Under the pieces are notes generated by a model, which was not told where the DNA came from, ran no database searches, and was given only the letters and a program-made list of their open reading frames with translations. Shown here piece after piece: positions 26,931 through 35,114 of a stretch of 64,000 nt of DNA (positions are counted from its first letter, which is position 1; every line of letters starts with the position of its first letter). The translations under genes were made by a program, and so were the position numbers. The stretch spans positions 52,343 through 116,342 of the forward strand of contig NZ_KB894126.1 in NCBI RefSeq assembly GCF_000374365.1. Direction: 5' to 3'. The DNA comes from Bacteroides gallinarum DSM 18171 = JCM 13658 (GTDB lineage Bacteria; Bacteroidota; Bacteroidia; Bacteroidales; Bacteroidaceae).

Positions 26931-27489
26931 GGAAAATCAAAAATTGCCTGTTCGCTTTGGAGCGATTAAATAGGGTGTTAAATAACCACACCGAGCAGGA
27001 CTACAAACCAATGTAGCAAGTTGGAACGGTCTAAAAACGTGTTTTTAGTCCGCATACGCAAAGCACGCTAAATTTTGGGAGTGCGAGAGTCGTATGGAAA
27101 AAGGACGTGTAAAAATAATGCCATAATTGCGCCCATGTGCGCTCGGAATAAAATGCACGATAGCGGTAAAAACTATCCGCATAGAGGACGCTGGTAAATG
27201 TATATGCCAATGCTATACCCAATACCCAGCTCGGTGGTAACACCTAAATGCCTCACCTTACAGTTAGCTGCCGGATCGGAAAAGATCCGGGACGTGCCAG
27301 AGAAGCGTCTTGCCGAAATTGGAGTAAAGCAGCGCAGTGCCACGACACGAATGTTGCGTGAGTAAGCAAATACACGATATGCCGAAAGTGCGCTCATTTG
27401 GATAGCTCTGCTATGGGGTACGTTTAAGTAAGGTGCGACAAAGTTACGAAAAATTTTGCCGTGCAGGGTGAAATGCACGGCAATTTTTT
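26931..27489 (+). ncRNA. Candidate large structured RNA (about 560 nt)
   Basis: No open frame, but dense secondary structure. Near the 5' end a three-way junction can be drawn: CCTGTT (26947-26952) with AGCAGG (26995-27000) enclosing CGCTTTGGAGCG and a GGTG/CACC hairpin. Then CTACA/TGTAG, CTAAAAAC-GT-GTTTTTAG, GATAG/CTATC, GGTG-GTAA-CACC (a GNRA loop) and CCGGATC/GATCCGG. It ends in a perfect terminator and is next to a tRNA-like element. Large ornate phage RNAs such as ROOL and GOLLD have similar size and tRNA neighbourhood; membership is a guess. The 5' end is set from a possible -7 box only. Confidence 0.6.
27456..27489 (+). terminator. Intrinsic terminator of the structured RNA
   Basis: TTGCCGTGCA-GGGTGAAA-TGCACGGCAA followed by six T: 10-bp perfect stem. 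Because no coding frame precedes it for 1.7 kb on this strand, it is direct evidence that a non-coding transcript ends here. Confidence 0.92.
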
Positions 27490-27562
27490 GGGCACTGCTG
27501 AAAAAACGGTTTCAGCCGTTCCGCCTTTGGCTGAACGTGGGGTTCGAGTCCCCGAGTGCCCG
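27490..27562 (+). tRNA. tRNA-like element with aberrant central arms
   Basis: Acceptor arms GGGCACT (27490-27496) and AGTGCCC (27555-27561) pair fully, the T arm is TGGGG-TTCGAGT-CCCCG with a standard TTCGA loop, and total length is 73 nt, all as in a tRNA. The middle is odd: GCTGAAA/TTTCAGC makes a 7-bp stem where the D arm should be, and CGTTC/GAACG has an 11-nt loop, so no anticodon can be assigned. CCA is not encoded. It may be a decayed or remodelled tRNA, a tRNA mimic, or an attachment-site relic. It starts on the last base of the terminator T-run. Confidence 0.5.
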
Positions 27563-27604
27563 CAATGCGTGATTTTGCGCAGAGTTTCTAAAATTTATAT
27601 CATT

Positions 27605-28198
27605 ATGGCAACATCTAAATTGAACAAGGAACAGTATGCAAACCTCTCTTCGTTTGCTGGTATCATGTTGGTTTACAACTCGACAAACCGCGACGGTGAA
27701 ACGGTGCAGACTGCCCAACACTTTTTCGGCAAGGACTTCGAGCCTGCCGACAAAACGGACGACGAAATCTTCCGTGTGGTGAAAAACATGGTCGCAACGA
27801 TGTGGCATACCATTGCAGAGGAAAAGAAACTGCGGCAAGATGCCGACGGTATCCGCTCGAAATTCCGTGCCACCACTCCGGCAGAAATCATCATCTGCGA
27901 CAAGAACCGTAACCGCATCAAGCACTACGACCTGACGGACAGCGTGTGGGCACGTATCGGACTTGTGCCGACCAAAGTGGATCTCGAGAAGTCAAACCGG
28001 GACTTTGCCAAGACTATCCATGCGGCGGCAAAGGCTATCCGTAACGCCATGAATTTTGCCCCGAACCTCTCCAGCCTTGAAAAAGCCGGAAAAGCTGACA
28101 AGAAAAACGGCGGCAAAGGAACAAAAAATGCAGAAGATGCGGCAACCGCGACCGCTGAAACGATAACCGCAACCGAAACGGAAAAAGAAGCCGCATAA
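27605..28198 (+). CDS. Unknown conserved-type protein, first gene of accessory block
   Basis: 197 residues from ATG at 27605. A compact domain (about 10-150; YANLSSFAGIMLVYNSTNRD, VKNMVATMWHTIAEEKKLRQ, FAKTIHAAAKAIRNAMNFAP) is followed by a low-complexity Lys/Ala/Thr/Glu tail. It has a leader of its own after the tRNA-like element and is closed by two terminators, so it is a separately transcribed unit, perhaps strongly expressed. I do not recognise the family. Confidence 0.65.
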   Translation: MATSKLNKEQYANLSSFAGIMLVYNSTNRDGETVQTAQHFFGKDFEPADKTDDEIFRVVKNMVATMWHTIAEEKKLRQDADGIRSKFRATTPAEIIICDKNRNRIKHYDLTDSVWARIGLVPTKVDLEKSNRDFAKTIHAAAKAIRNAMNFAPNLSSLEKAGKADKKNGGKGTKNAEDAATATAETITATETEKEAA

Positions 28199-28241
28199 CG
28201 TAGCGGACAGGACGAACAATTTGCCGAAATAAGCGGATACA

Positions 28242-28283
28242 GGCAGGCATAGTGCCGTGAAAACGGGGTGTGCCTGCCTTTTT
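28242..28283 (+). terminator. Intrinsic terminator 1 after gene 27605-28198
   Basis: GGCAGGCA (28242-28249) pairs with TGCCTGCC (28271-28278), then five T. It argues against any coding start between 28257 and 28283. Confidence 0.85.
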
Positions 28284-28299
28284 CGTATCTGCCACCGCG

Positions 28300-28340
28300 A
28301 GGGCGTGTCTTCGGGTATCTGCCGCGAATACGCCCTTTTT
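28300..28340 (+). terminator. Intrinsic terminator 2, in tandem with the first
   Basis: AGGGCGT (28300-28306) pairs with ACGCCCT (28330-28336), followed by T to 28340. The loop is long, so weaker than terminator 1. Two terminators within 100 bp isolate the upstream gene from the rest of the block. Confidence 0.65.
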
Positions 28341-28364
28341 GTTTCGGATAAAAGCAGTTGTAAC

Positions 28365-28628
28365 GTGAAAGGCGAAAAGAATTTCCCGGCGGGAAACGCT
28401 GCCGGGGGTGTGCCCACACAGGATGCGGAGTACACCGCTGATGACCTTAAAACCGCTCTGGAGGAGTCTGAGCAATCTCTGCACGAGGCTGTCTTCATTG
28501 CCCGCAGGGTGTGGGAACGGGATAGCGATGCCATCAAATTCGACATCGACGATTTGGTGGAAATCGAATCGGCATTGCAGGAAATATGCAATATCACCGC
28601 GGGGGTTGAGAGCAACGAGAACGAGTAA
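28365..28628 (+). CDS. Small acidic protein, unknown
   Basis: 87 residues from GTG at 28365; the longer frame from 28257 is rejected because it would start inside a terminator. The sequence is acidic and helical (DDLKTALEESEQSLHEAVFI, FDIDDLVEIESALQEICNIT), with no Cys or catalytic motif. Acidic small helical proteins in phage accessory blocks are often inhibitors of host enzymes, but nothing specific can be shown here. Confidence 0.5.
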   Translation: MKGEKNFPAGNAAGGVPTQDAEYTADDLKTALEESEQSLHEAVFIARRVWERDSDAIKFDIDDLVEIESALQEICNITAGVESNENE

Positions 28629-28911
28629 AGAGTATCGTAATGCGCACACGATTTCCGGAAATTGCGGGATTCGTGTGCACTGTCTCAAAACGGGCATTGA
28701 TATACACTATGCCGGGATTGTACCCCGGAATGCCCGCACTTTCCAAAATTCATTTCCCAACTTACTTCTTCACGCCGGGAGGCGTTGTGCCTACCTTGTA
28801 CATAACACGGTTAAGTGCGGTCAGGTGTCCAGCGGGACAGCCTGCCGTACTTCCGCTGTTATCCCGTGAGGGGAAGCCGGGAAACGGACATGCCAATAAA
28901 ATTAGAACGAT
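28629..28911. other. 283-bp gap, no supported gene
   Basis: A 91-codon plus-strand frame (28640-28915) covers most of it, but its composition is not protein-like and it has no start context. No clear terminator or promoter box seen. Confidence 0.4.
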
Positions 28912-29304
28912 ATGATAGAAGTATTTGACACTAAACGTACCCGCAGTTACGGGTGCTTTACCAGCTTCAAGGCTGCCACGGATACGCTTGACAGTCTTGC
29001 CATGACGGGACAACTCGGAAGAGTGCCTGCTATCAGCGTATCGGCGTACCGAAACGGAGTGCTGCAAAGGGAATACGGCGCCATGCGTACCGGTGGAAAA
29101 TGGCACGTGCCGAAAGTGTCGAAAAAACGGATGCCGGAGCCGAAGCCTGCCAAAGGAAAACGCCGTAGGAAATGGTGCATGGAGTACGCCTCGGCGGAGT
29201 TGATGTTCCGCGAGGGGTTTCCTGACCACCTGAACCGTAGCTACCCGCTGTCGGCGGATAGCCTACGGCGATGCAATCGTAAGTGCAGGATATATATGCA
29301 ATAA
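28912..29304 (+). CDS. Unknown basic protein
   Basis: 130 residues. Begins MIEVFDTKRTRSYGCFTSFK; the middle is basic (KRMPEPKPAKGKRRRKW) and the end carries CNRKCRI. The basic stretch suggests nucleic-acid contact. It is the first of a run of small genes read in the same direction with short gaps (16 bp to the next). Family not recognised. Confidence 0.6.
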   Translation: MIEVFDTKRTRSYGCFTSFKAATDTLDSLAMTGQLGRVPAISVSAYRNGVLQREYGAMRTGGKWHVPKVSKKRMPEPKPAKGKRRRKWCMEYASAELMFREGFPDHLNRSYPLSADSLRRCNRKCRIYMQ

Positions 29305-29320
29305 CAAAACTATAAAGAAA

Positions 29321-29578
29321 ATGAAAACATTAGCAGACGTGAAAAGAAAGATGACGCTCGGCTCGAAGTGGCAGTGCGTCCAACTGTTCGAGGGCGGACA
29401 AGACCTCGGAGTGCGTGAAATCGGCAAGGTGCAGAAAAATGCCGTGGCATTCCTTAGAGCCGACGGGAAACTCTCGTGGCTGTGGTGGCCCAAGGCAAAG
29501 GACGTGAAAGTGGAGGAAAACACCTTTACCCTGCTACAGAACGGGAAGCCGAAACTCAAATACACCCTCGTGGAGTAA
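29321..29578 (+). CDS. Small unknown protein
   Basis: 85 residues, mostly beta strands (LGSKWQCVQLFEG, AVAFLRADGKLSWLWW). The pattern resembles a small barrel domain; Trp-rich. No family recalled. Position in a closely spaced gene row supports it as real. Confidence 0.6.
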   Translation: MKTLADVKRKMTLGSKWQCVQLFEGGQDLGVREIGKVQKNAVAFLRADGKLSWLWWPKAKDVKVEENTFTLLQNGKPKLKYTLVE

Positions 29579-29670
29579 GGAGAAAGGAAAATTCGAGCAA
29601 AATAATACGAACTAATATCAACTATGGGGGCTCAATGCCCCTATGCTTTTATAAACAAGGAGAAAGAAAC

Positions 29671-30126
29671 ATGGCGAAAATAACGAAGAAACAGGTGGAT
29701 GCCATCGATGCCGCGTGCCGGAACGGGTTCAGTTTCGACCGGTACGGTTTCGCGGTGCTGGGCGAAAAGCGCCTTTCGAGAAGAGTCACGCTCGTGGAGG
29801 ACGGCAAGGAGGTGAAACTCATCCTCGGGTGGCAGAATGAAATAGTGAAATACACGAACAAGCATGGCTGTATCGTGTCGGCCCGTACCGGAAACGTGGT
29901 GCCGCAGCTGCACTGCTCGGTATGGAAGAAGGCTCCCGGGGAAAGTTGCTGGCACAGCCACGGGCTGGGGAAGTTCCACGTGTTCAGGGATAAGGCTTTC
30001 CCGAAACGGATGATGAACCGGCTGTGCGAGGTGACGGAGCTGATCACGGACGAGCTGGTGTGCGTGATGCTGCCGGAGAATATACGCGAAGAATTCCGGC
30101 AAAAAACGGGACAGGCAATGGAATAA
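29671..30126 (+). CDS. Unknown protein
   Basis: 151 residues from ATG at 29671, with AAGGAGAAAGAAAC just before it (an unusually good ribosome binding site for this organism). Mixed alpha/beta, with CHSHGLGKFHVF-like His/Cys residues in the middle (SCWHSHGLGKFHVFRDK) that could bind metal. A 92-bp gap before it may hold a promoter. Confidence 0.6.
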   Translation: MAKITKKQVDAIDAACRNGFSFDRYGFAVLGEKRLSRRVTLVEDGKEVKLILGWQNEIVKYTNKHGCIVSARTGNVVPQLHCSVWKKAPGESCWHSHGLGKFHVFRDKAFPKRMMNRLCEVTELITDELVCVMLPENIREEFRQKTGQAME

Positions 30127-30169
30127 CGTATGAAAACAGGACAAAACTAAAGATTAGAACCGCAAAATT

Positions 30170-30484
30170 ATGGAACATATAAATGTGGGCGTGCTTACCG
30201 AACGTCAGCTACAAGTTCTCAAGTCTACGGCGCCGGGTAGCGTCGTGCGGGACATCCGTACACTCCGGAAGCTATCTAAAATGGGCATGCTCACGCTTCA
30301 TGAGCAAACAGGATTGCTTGTCCGGGGATTCTGGGGCGGATACGTCAGGGCGTGGTACATCGAGACCGCCATGACGTTCTCGGTCGAGGGTGCGGGTATT
30401 TTTCGTGAAAAATATTTCGACGGATGTTTCTGTCCTTTCCTAATACGTGCAGAAATGGACGGGAAAGGACGAATAAAATACTGA
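30170..30484 (+). CDS. Small HTH-like protein, unknown
   Basis: 104 residues. The first half (TERQLQVLKSTAPGSVVRD, RTLRKLSKMGMLTLHEQTGL) has the shape of a winged helix: helix, turn, helix, then a strand pair. The second half is not diagnostic. It may be a DNA-binding regulator; medium-low certainty on function. Confidence 0.55.
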   Translation: MEHINVGVLTERQLQVLKSTAPGSVVRDIRTLRKLSKMGMLTLHEQTGLLVRGFWGGYVRAWYIETAMTFSVEGAGIFREKYFDGCFCPFLIRAEMDGKGRIKY

Positions 30485-30496
30485 AAGCTATTTATT

Positions 30497-30745
30497 ATGG
30501 AAATGAAAGAACTTACCACCCACCAGCGGGGTGTGATCCTGCGCGGTATCTGTAACGGCGCCGCGCTGAGAGACAAATCACCGAGGATTTCGGAGAATAA
30601 TACCGTCATCACCACCCCGGATACGCTCAGCGGCTGGGACATCTGCTGCATATCGAGCGATGCCGAAGCTTTCGGGTTAAAAGCGAATTTCGGGTATGAC
30701 GAGCAGACGAGAATAACATTCACCCGACAAGAGGAAACGGTATGA
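30497..30745 (+). CDS. Small unknown protein
   Basis: 82 residues. Contains TTHQRGVILRGICNGAALRD and ends in EETV, overlapping the next start by 4 bp (ATGA). No motif recognised. Coupled translation links it to the following gene. Confidence 0.55.
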   Translation: MEMKELTTHQRGVILRGICNGAALRDKSPRISENNTVITTPDTLSGWDICCISSDAEAFGLKANFGYDEQTRITFTRQEETV

Positions 30746-31269
30746 GGACTTATTACTACTTGGACCACCTGCACCGCGAAATCTTCCTCGAGGAGGAGGA
30801 TATACAAGCAGTGCCCGAGAGTGGACGGGCTGATGAGGTCTGTGCCGCCATAGCGGAGAAGGCATACGTCGTGGAGCAGTTCATGGCGGACTCTTTCCGG
30901 ACACTCAAAGCTGTGGTCAGCCGCCTGTGCGATTCCCCCGATGTCAAAAGCCGCCACGATGCGCTGATGTATATAGTGTGGACGGTGGCACTGGACATCA
31001 GGGAGTGGCGGACTCTGCGCCATAGCGAAGCCGCCGTCAAGGTAACCCGTGAAGACGGTTTCGTGTGGCTGCTTGTACCGGCGGAAAATGCTCGGAAGCT
31101 ATGGAAGGCGGACGTCTTCGCCCTGTATAGGCTTTATGCCGATGATTCGGAATCCCTGATCGAAAGCGAGGCGGAGCTGGAATCGACCATCAAGAGCGGA
31201 TACCAGATAGGTATCGAGGTGGGATTCGCCTCCGTAATGGGCCATGCCGCCCGGATGAAGCAACAATAA
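30742..31269 (+). CDS. Unknown protein
   Basis: 175 residues, mainly alpha-helical, acidic in the first third (FLEEEDIQAVPES), with a hydrophobic helix YIVWTVALDIREW near 75. The last 40 residues end in GHAARMKQQ. Translationally coupled to the gene before it. Function not recognised. Confidence 0.6.
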   Translation: MRTYYYLDHLHREIFLEEEDIQAVPESGRADEVCAAIAEKAYVVEQFMADSFRTLKAVVSRLCDSPDVKSRHDALMYIVWTVALDIREWRTLRHSEAAVKVTREDGFVWLLVPAENARKLWKADVFALYRLYADDSESLIESEAELESTIKSGYQIGIEVGFASVMGHAARMKQQ

Positions 31270-31309
31270 AAATCGGAAACAATCAAATAACGAAATCAAG
31301 AAGAAAGGT

Positions 31310-32407
31310 ATGGAAACAACATTATTGACAAAGGAAAATGCCCATCGTGTGACCATGGTGCGGCGTGTGGATGCCCCGGAAAGCGAACCGGTAGCGTTTC
31401 TTTTCAGGGGAAAGAGACACGGGTATTGCAGCTATTCCCATCTTGTAGGGAACCCGGGCAGGGAAGAAATCCTCGCCCCGGCGAACTTCAAGGACTGGGA
31501 AGTTGTGGAAGTGGCACACCCGGGCTACCTGGAAGAATATTTCAAGCAGGCGTGCAGCTCCTACAACCTCACCTCTTTCTCACCCGACGAGCGGGGTGAG
31601 TCAGACATTGCTTCGCACGAAAAGGAACTGCACGAGGATTTGCAGTCGATGCCCGAGCAGCAGCGGGAACGTTACATGGAAAACTACAAACGCTATTTCT
31701 CTGCCATGATCGCCACCAACAGCCGTTGTGCCAGCGCGATGATTACGGGGCCTGCACGCTTCAACACGGGCCGCAACGAAAAGGCCTGCAACAGCCACGC
31801 CAAGAGCGTCACGGCGTTCCGGGAATGGCGCGAACGTGCACTCGAAGCGATTCGCAAGGCTACCGAAGCGGCCAAGCCCGGGGAGCAGTGTCTTGAGGAG
31901 GAGTGGCAGAAGGTCAAAGCCCTTATCGACGATGCCGCCTCGACCATTCACGGTATCGATACGGGTACAGAACGAGGCTATAGCCGGGCTCTCTTCGTCA
32001 GTAACCTCGCCGGGCGACTCTCCACCTATGTCAATCATGGCAATGTGGAAATCATCGACCGCGCCATCGCTCATCTGCGAGAGTGGAACGCCAAGGTCAA
32101 GAAACCTATCGTCACGGCACGCCATTCGATCTTCAAGTATCCCGAACTCGTCCGTAAGGTACGGGAAAAGCAGCAGGAACAGGCAAGCCGTGAAAATCGT
32201 GAGATCCCGTTCGATGGCGGCAAGGTGGTCTATAACTTCGAGGAAGACCGCCTGCAAATCCTCTTCGACAAAATACCCGATGCCGATACACGCACGACCC
32301 TGAAACGTAACGCCTTCAAGTGGTCGCCGCGCAACCAGGCATGGCAGCGCCAGCTCACCCGCAATGCCGAATATGCTGCCGGCCAGGTGTTGAAGATAAC
32401 CATTTAA
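31310..32407 (+). CDS. Large-polyvalent-protein-like mobile element protein
   Basis: 365 residues. A central ARFNTGRNEKACNSHAKSV segment (about 148-166) and a C-terminal FKWSPRNQAWQRQLTRNAEY (about 332-351) are patterns I know from proteins on Bacteroidales plasmids, conjugative elements and phages (DUF3560/LPD-like). The middle is a long helix-rich linker. Such proteins are thought to travel with mobile DNA, possibly countering host defences, but no activity has been shown for this type. Confidence 0.65.
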   Translation: METTLLTKENAHRVTMVRRVDAPESEPVAFLFRGKRHGYCSYSHLVGNPGREEILAPANFKDWEVVEVAHPGYLEEYFKQACSSYNLTSFSPDERGESDIASHEKELHEDLQSMPEQQRERYMENYKRYFSAMIATNSRCASAMITGPARFNTGRNEKACNSHAKSVTAFREWRERALEAIRKATEAAKPGEQCLEEEWQKVKALIDDAASTIHGIDTGTERGYSRALFVSNLAGRLSTYVNHGNVEIIDRAIAHLREWNAKVKKPIVTARHSIFKYPELVRKVREKQQEQASRENREIPFDGGKVVYNFEEDRLQILFDKIPDADTRTTLKRNAFKWSPRNQAWQRQLTRNAEYAAGQVLKITI

Positions 32408-32418
32408 CCCGGCTGCCC

Positions 32419-33291
32419 ATGAAATACATCATCGATTCACGCTATTTCGACGGGGCATGCCTCACGTCCATGTCGGACGACACACGCAGCGATTACGGCG
32501 GCGAGACGCTGGAAGAGTTGCGCCAAAGGGAGAAGAACCCGTACCTGATTGCCGTATCGCCCGACCGCATGGCACTACTGGTGAAACGTTACAACCGGGC
32601 ACTCAGCCGGCCCTTCCGGGAAATCTCGGAAGAACGCTACTATTACCTTTTCGAATGCCTGCCACCGGCACGCATGGGAAAGGACTGGTTCTTCGTCGGA
32701 GAACCTTACCACGGCAACCTGTATCCCTTCTGTTTTCGCTCGGGCGGCAGGTTCTTCATGGCGGAACGCTCCTTGAGCCTCTCTGACATGGAAATAAGCA
32801 GCCAGATAAGTAGACACATGGAGAAACTGTACCGCCATCCGCAAATTGTCAAAGGAGAACCGTTCTGGCAGTACATGGCATGGTACAATACGAATGTGGC
32901 CTATATCCCGTATTCGTTCGTCATGGACGGAAAAAAATTATTTTTCCGAAATATTGCCACATGTACAAAGTCGCTTATCAACGAGCGGAAAAACCGGAAC
33001 GAATTGGCCGGACTACTGCGTAACCTGCGTGCAAACCACTACGAGTACTGCACGTTCCACTCGGTAAAGAAGGACATATTCGAGTTTTTCGACTGGCTAC
33101 AGAAAAACAAGTACACGCTGGAAATCCAGGGCGAGTTGTTCGACTTCGCGGATGACCGCTCCCACGTGGACTTTCACGGCAACGTGCGCGAGTATTCAGC
33201 TGCATTCTATTACCGCATCTATTCACGGGAACTTTTCAGCCATATCATCAACCAGCTGCGTACCGTGAAGCGGTGTCACGCCCAGCATTAA
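32419..33291 (+). CDS. Unknown protein, common type in phage accessory blocks
   Basis: 290 residues from ATG at 32419. Aromatic-rich; contains YYYLFECLPPARMGKDWFFVGEPYHG as a run of conserved-looking residues (about 73-98), and a helical C-terminal half with basic residues. No catalytic motif known to me. It follows the previous gene by 11 bp. Confidence 0.6.
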   Translation: MKYIIDSRYFDGACLTSMSDDTRSDYGGETLEELRQREKNPYLIAVSPDRMALLVKRYNRALSRPFREISEERYYYLFECLPPARMGKDWFFVGEPYHGNLYPFCFRSGGRFFMAERSLSLSDMEISSQISRHMEKLYRHPQIVKGEPFWQYMAWYNTNVAYIPYSFVMDGKKLFFRNIATCTKSLINERKNRNELAGLLRNLRANHYEYCTFHSVKKDIFEFFDWLQKNKYTLEIQGELFDFADDRSHVDFHGNVREYSAAFYYRIYSRELFSHIINQLRTVKRCHAQH

Positions 33292-33300
33292 AAAAGAACC

Positions 33301-33819
33301 ATGAACATACTTGATAAACTGCGTATCATCAAGAGTGATGCCGTGCCCAAGGAAAACGCGAGAATAGAGATGTTTGGCACTTCCGTCAAAATCACGCACA
33401 CCTGTGGCTGCGTGCTGGTGGAACACTTCGCCTGCGGTACCCCGACCGGCGTGCGCAAGGACGAGGAGCCCGAGAAATACGGACGGCTGCTGGCACAGCG
33501 GAAGTATTACGTGAAACTGTGCGGTACCCATAAACCTGAAAGCATGACAGAAATCATCAAAACGAACGGGACACGCTATCCAGTGCAGCCTGCCAATGGT
33601 ACGCACTTCACCCTCGGGGAACTGCAAACGATTGTCGGCGGCTGTATCGAACTGGTGGAACTGGACGGGGACACGACGATGGTCGTCAACGAGGAGGGCA
33701 AGCTCATCCCCCTCTCCTTCAACCTTGAAGCGAGCAGGATATTCTGTGCCCATCACCCGGCGTCGAAAGACTTCATCGTCGGGGATGTACTTGTGTGTAA
33801 CAACAATCAAATCAGATAA
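33301..33819 (+). CDS. DUF3846-like protein
   Basis: 172 residues. The C-terminal 80 residues (LGELQTIVGGCIELVELDGD, MVVNEEGKLIPLSFNLEA, DFIVGDVLVC) follow the DUF3846 pattern: IVGG...E, vNEEgk...N, D.ivGdvlv. DUF3846 domains are frequent in phage and plasmid proteins; role unknown. The N-terminal half carries THTCGCVLVEHFACG, which may bind a metal. Confidence 0.75.
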   Translation: MNILDKLRIIKSDAVPKENARIEMFGTSVKITHTCGCVLVEHFACGTPTGVRKDEEPEKYGRLLAQRKYYVKLCGTHKPESMTEIIKTNGTRYPVQPANGTHFTLGELQTIVGGCIELVELDGDTTMVVNEEGKLIPLSFNLEASRIFCAHHPASKDFIVGDVLVCNNNQIR

Positions 33820-33824
33820 AAATT

Positions 33825-34304
33825 ATGGATAAAGAAAAAGCAAAAACGCTCGGCGAAACCCTCGCGCGCTACAAAGATTTACAAGAGAATAACAGTGTAA
33901 GCCTGATCGAGTTTCACACCACCGACGGGCAGAAACACGGTATCGGCAACCCGGAAGCCATCAAGCTATTGCTTTCGGTGGCCGTCATCGAACTGGAACG
34001 CCAGATCCGGGCCGCACAGTTCGGTGACATTCCGGAAAGCCTGAAGGAGAGCCGCGAGTACAAGGCTGCCAAGCAGCTGGAATGGGCGTTAAATGATATG
34101 GGGTTCAAGCCGGAACGTTTCGCCCAGACGCTTCCTTACTTCCACAAGACGCTGGAACAGACATTCTTCAGGACAGTAATGGCCAGTATTCTCGCTATGG
34201 CGGAGCGTGACCCGCGCCGTATCGACGAGTGCAACGAGGCTTCTTACGAGATGTGCCGGATGTTGGCCCCCATGTTACAGGATACCTATCTTCCTTTCAT
34301 CTGA
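33825..34304 (+). CDS. Unknown helical protein
   Basis: 159 residues. Predicted mostly helical (LLSVAVIELERQIRAAQFGD; AKQLEWALNDMGFKPERFAQ). No motif. It is 5 bp after the DUF3846-like gene and 7 bp before the next, so part of a tight operon. Confidence 0.55.
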   Translation: MDKEKAKTLGETLARYKDLQENNSVSLIEFHTTDGQKHGIGNPEAIKLLLSVAVIELERQIRAAQFGDIPESLKESREYKAAKQLEWALNDMGFKPERFAQTLPYFHKTLEQTFFRTVMASILAMAERDPRRIDECNEASYEMCRMLAPMLQDTYLPFI

Positions 34305-34311
34305 CAGAAAC

Positions 34312-34638
34312 ATGTTCATAGACGAGAAGACACGGAACCGCATCCATGCCAATCCTGGCGAGAGCATTTCCCATAACACGATGCGTACACGAGACCTGAT
34401 TCCGGCGTTCATGGATGTTATCCGTGACACGCCGGAGTACGTGCAGGTGATGAATGCCATTCCCACCCATGCCATGGATGACGAGGATGCCGAATGGTGG
34501 GACAGCGACGAGGCGGCCGGGCTGCTGGAATCGCTGTTCGACACGCTCGACGGCTACTCCCCGGAAGGACATTATTTCGGTGCCCACCCCGGCAACGGCT
34601 CCGATTACGGGTTTTGGAAAATGGACAGGGACGAATAA
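34312..34638 (+). CDS. Small acidic protein, unknown
   Basis: 108 residues from ATG at 34312. Acidic middle (DDEDAEWWDSDEAAG), a Ser/Gly/Tyr-rich end with YFGAHPGNGSDYGFWKMD. The last motif is common in mobile-element small proteins in Bacteroidales, from memory. No function known. Confidence 0.55.
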   Translation: MFIDEKTRNRIHANPGESISHNTMRTRDLIPAFMDVIRDTPEYVQVMNAIPTHAMDDEDAEWWDSDEAAGLLESLFDTLDGYSPEGHYFGAHPGNGSDYGFWKMDRDE

Positions 34639-34648
34639 ATGTCGGAAC

Positions 34649-34822
34649 ATGATACGGATTACGAAAGACAAGTACATCCTCAAAGGCGGGATTTGTATCG
34701 GGCAAATCTATCTTGCCCGTGCCGAAAGCAGGAAATTGAGATACCGGGCAATCTCTTACGTGAGTGGAATCGGCTTCAACACTTTCGATGAGGCCCACAG
34801 TTATACCAAAGATTTACTTTAA
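34649..34822 (+). CDS. Very small unknown protein
   Basis: 57 residues from ATG at 34649; beta-rich (KDKYILKGGICIGQIYLAR). Tight packing (10 bp after the previous stop, 12 bp before the next start) is the main evidence that it is translated. Confidence 0.45.
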   Translation: MIRITKDKYILKGGICIGQIYLARAESRKLRYRAISYVSGIGFNTFDEAHSYTKDLL

Positions 34823-34834
34823 TAAAAGAACCGC

Positions 34835-35080
34835 ATGATAAATTGGATACAACAGACGCTTTTGCGCCGTAAAAAGACGGACAAAGGCAGGATGACGCTC
34901 GAAAAACTGAAAGAGGAATACTGGGACAGCGACGTGTGCATGGGGGAAATGCTGCTTTCCATGCCCGCCGACGGGCTTTCGATAGAAGAAGCGTTCGAAC
35001 TGAGCATCGCCGCCAAAAAATGGGCGGACGGTGACCGTTTTTACCGGGTTGTCGACGAAGAAGAGCCGGAAGAATTGTAA
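34835..35080 (+). CDS. Small unknown protein
   Basis: 81 residues, helix-rich, acidic end (DEEEPEEL). Begins MINWIQQTLLRRKKTDKGR. No motif recognised. Confidence 0.5.
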   Translation: MINWIQQTLLRRKKTDKGRMTLEKLKEEYWDSDVCMGEMLLSMPADGLSIEEAFELSIAAKKWADGDRFYRVVDEEEPEEL

Positions 35081-35114
35081 ACGACCTACAACGGACAATA
35101 AAAAACAAAGAAAA

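Noticed and set aside
27490..27562. Functional standard tRNA or amber suppressor
   Set aside because: No 7-nt anticodon loop can be formed and no CTA is present at a suitable position.
28257..28364. Longer N-terminus of the gene ending at 28628
   Set aside because: It would start inside a strong terminator; a GTG at 28365 is more likely.
28640..28915. 91-codon plus-strand gene
   Set aside because: Unusual composition (many Pro, Gly, Arg), no ribosome binding site, overlaps the next start.
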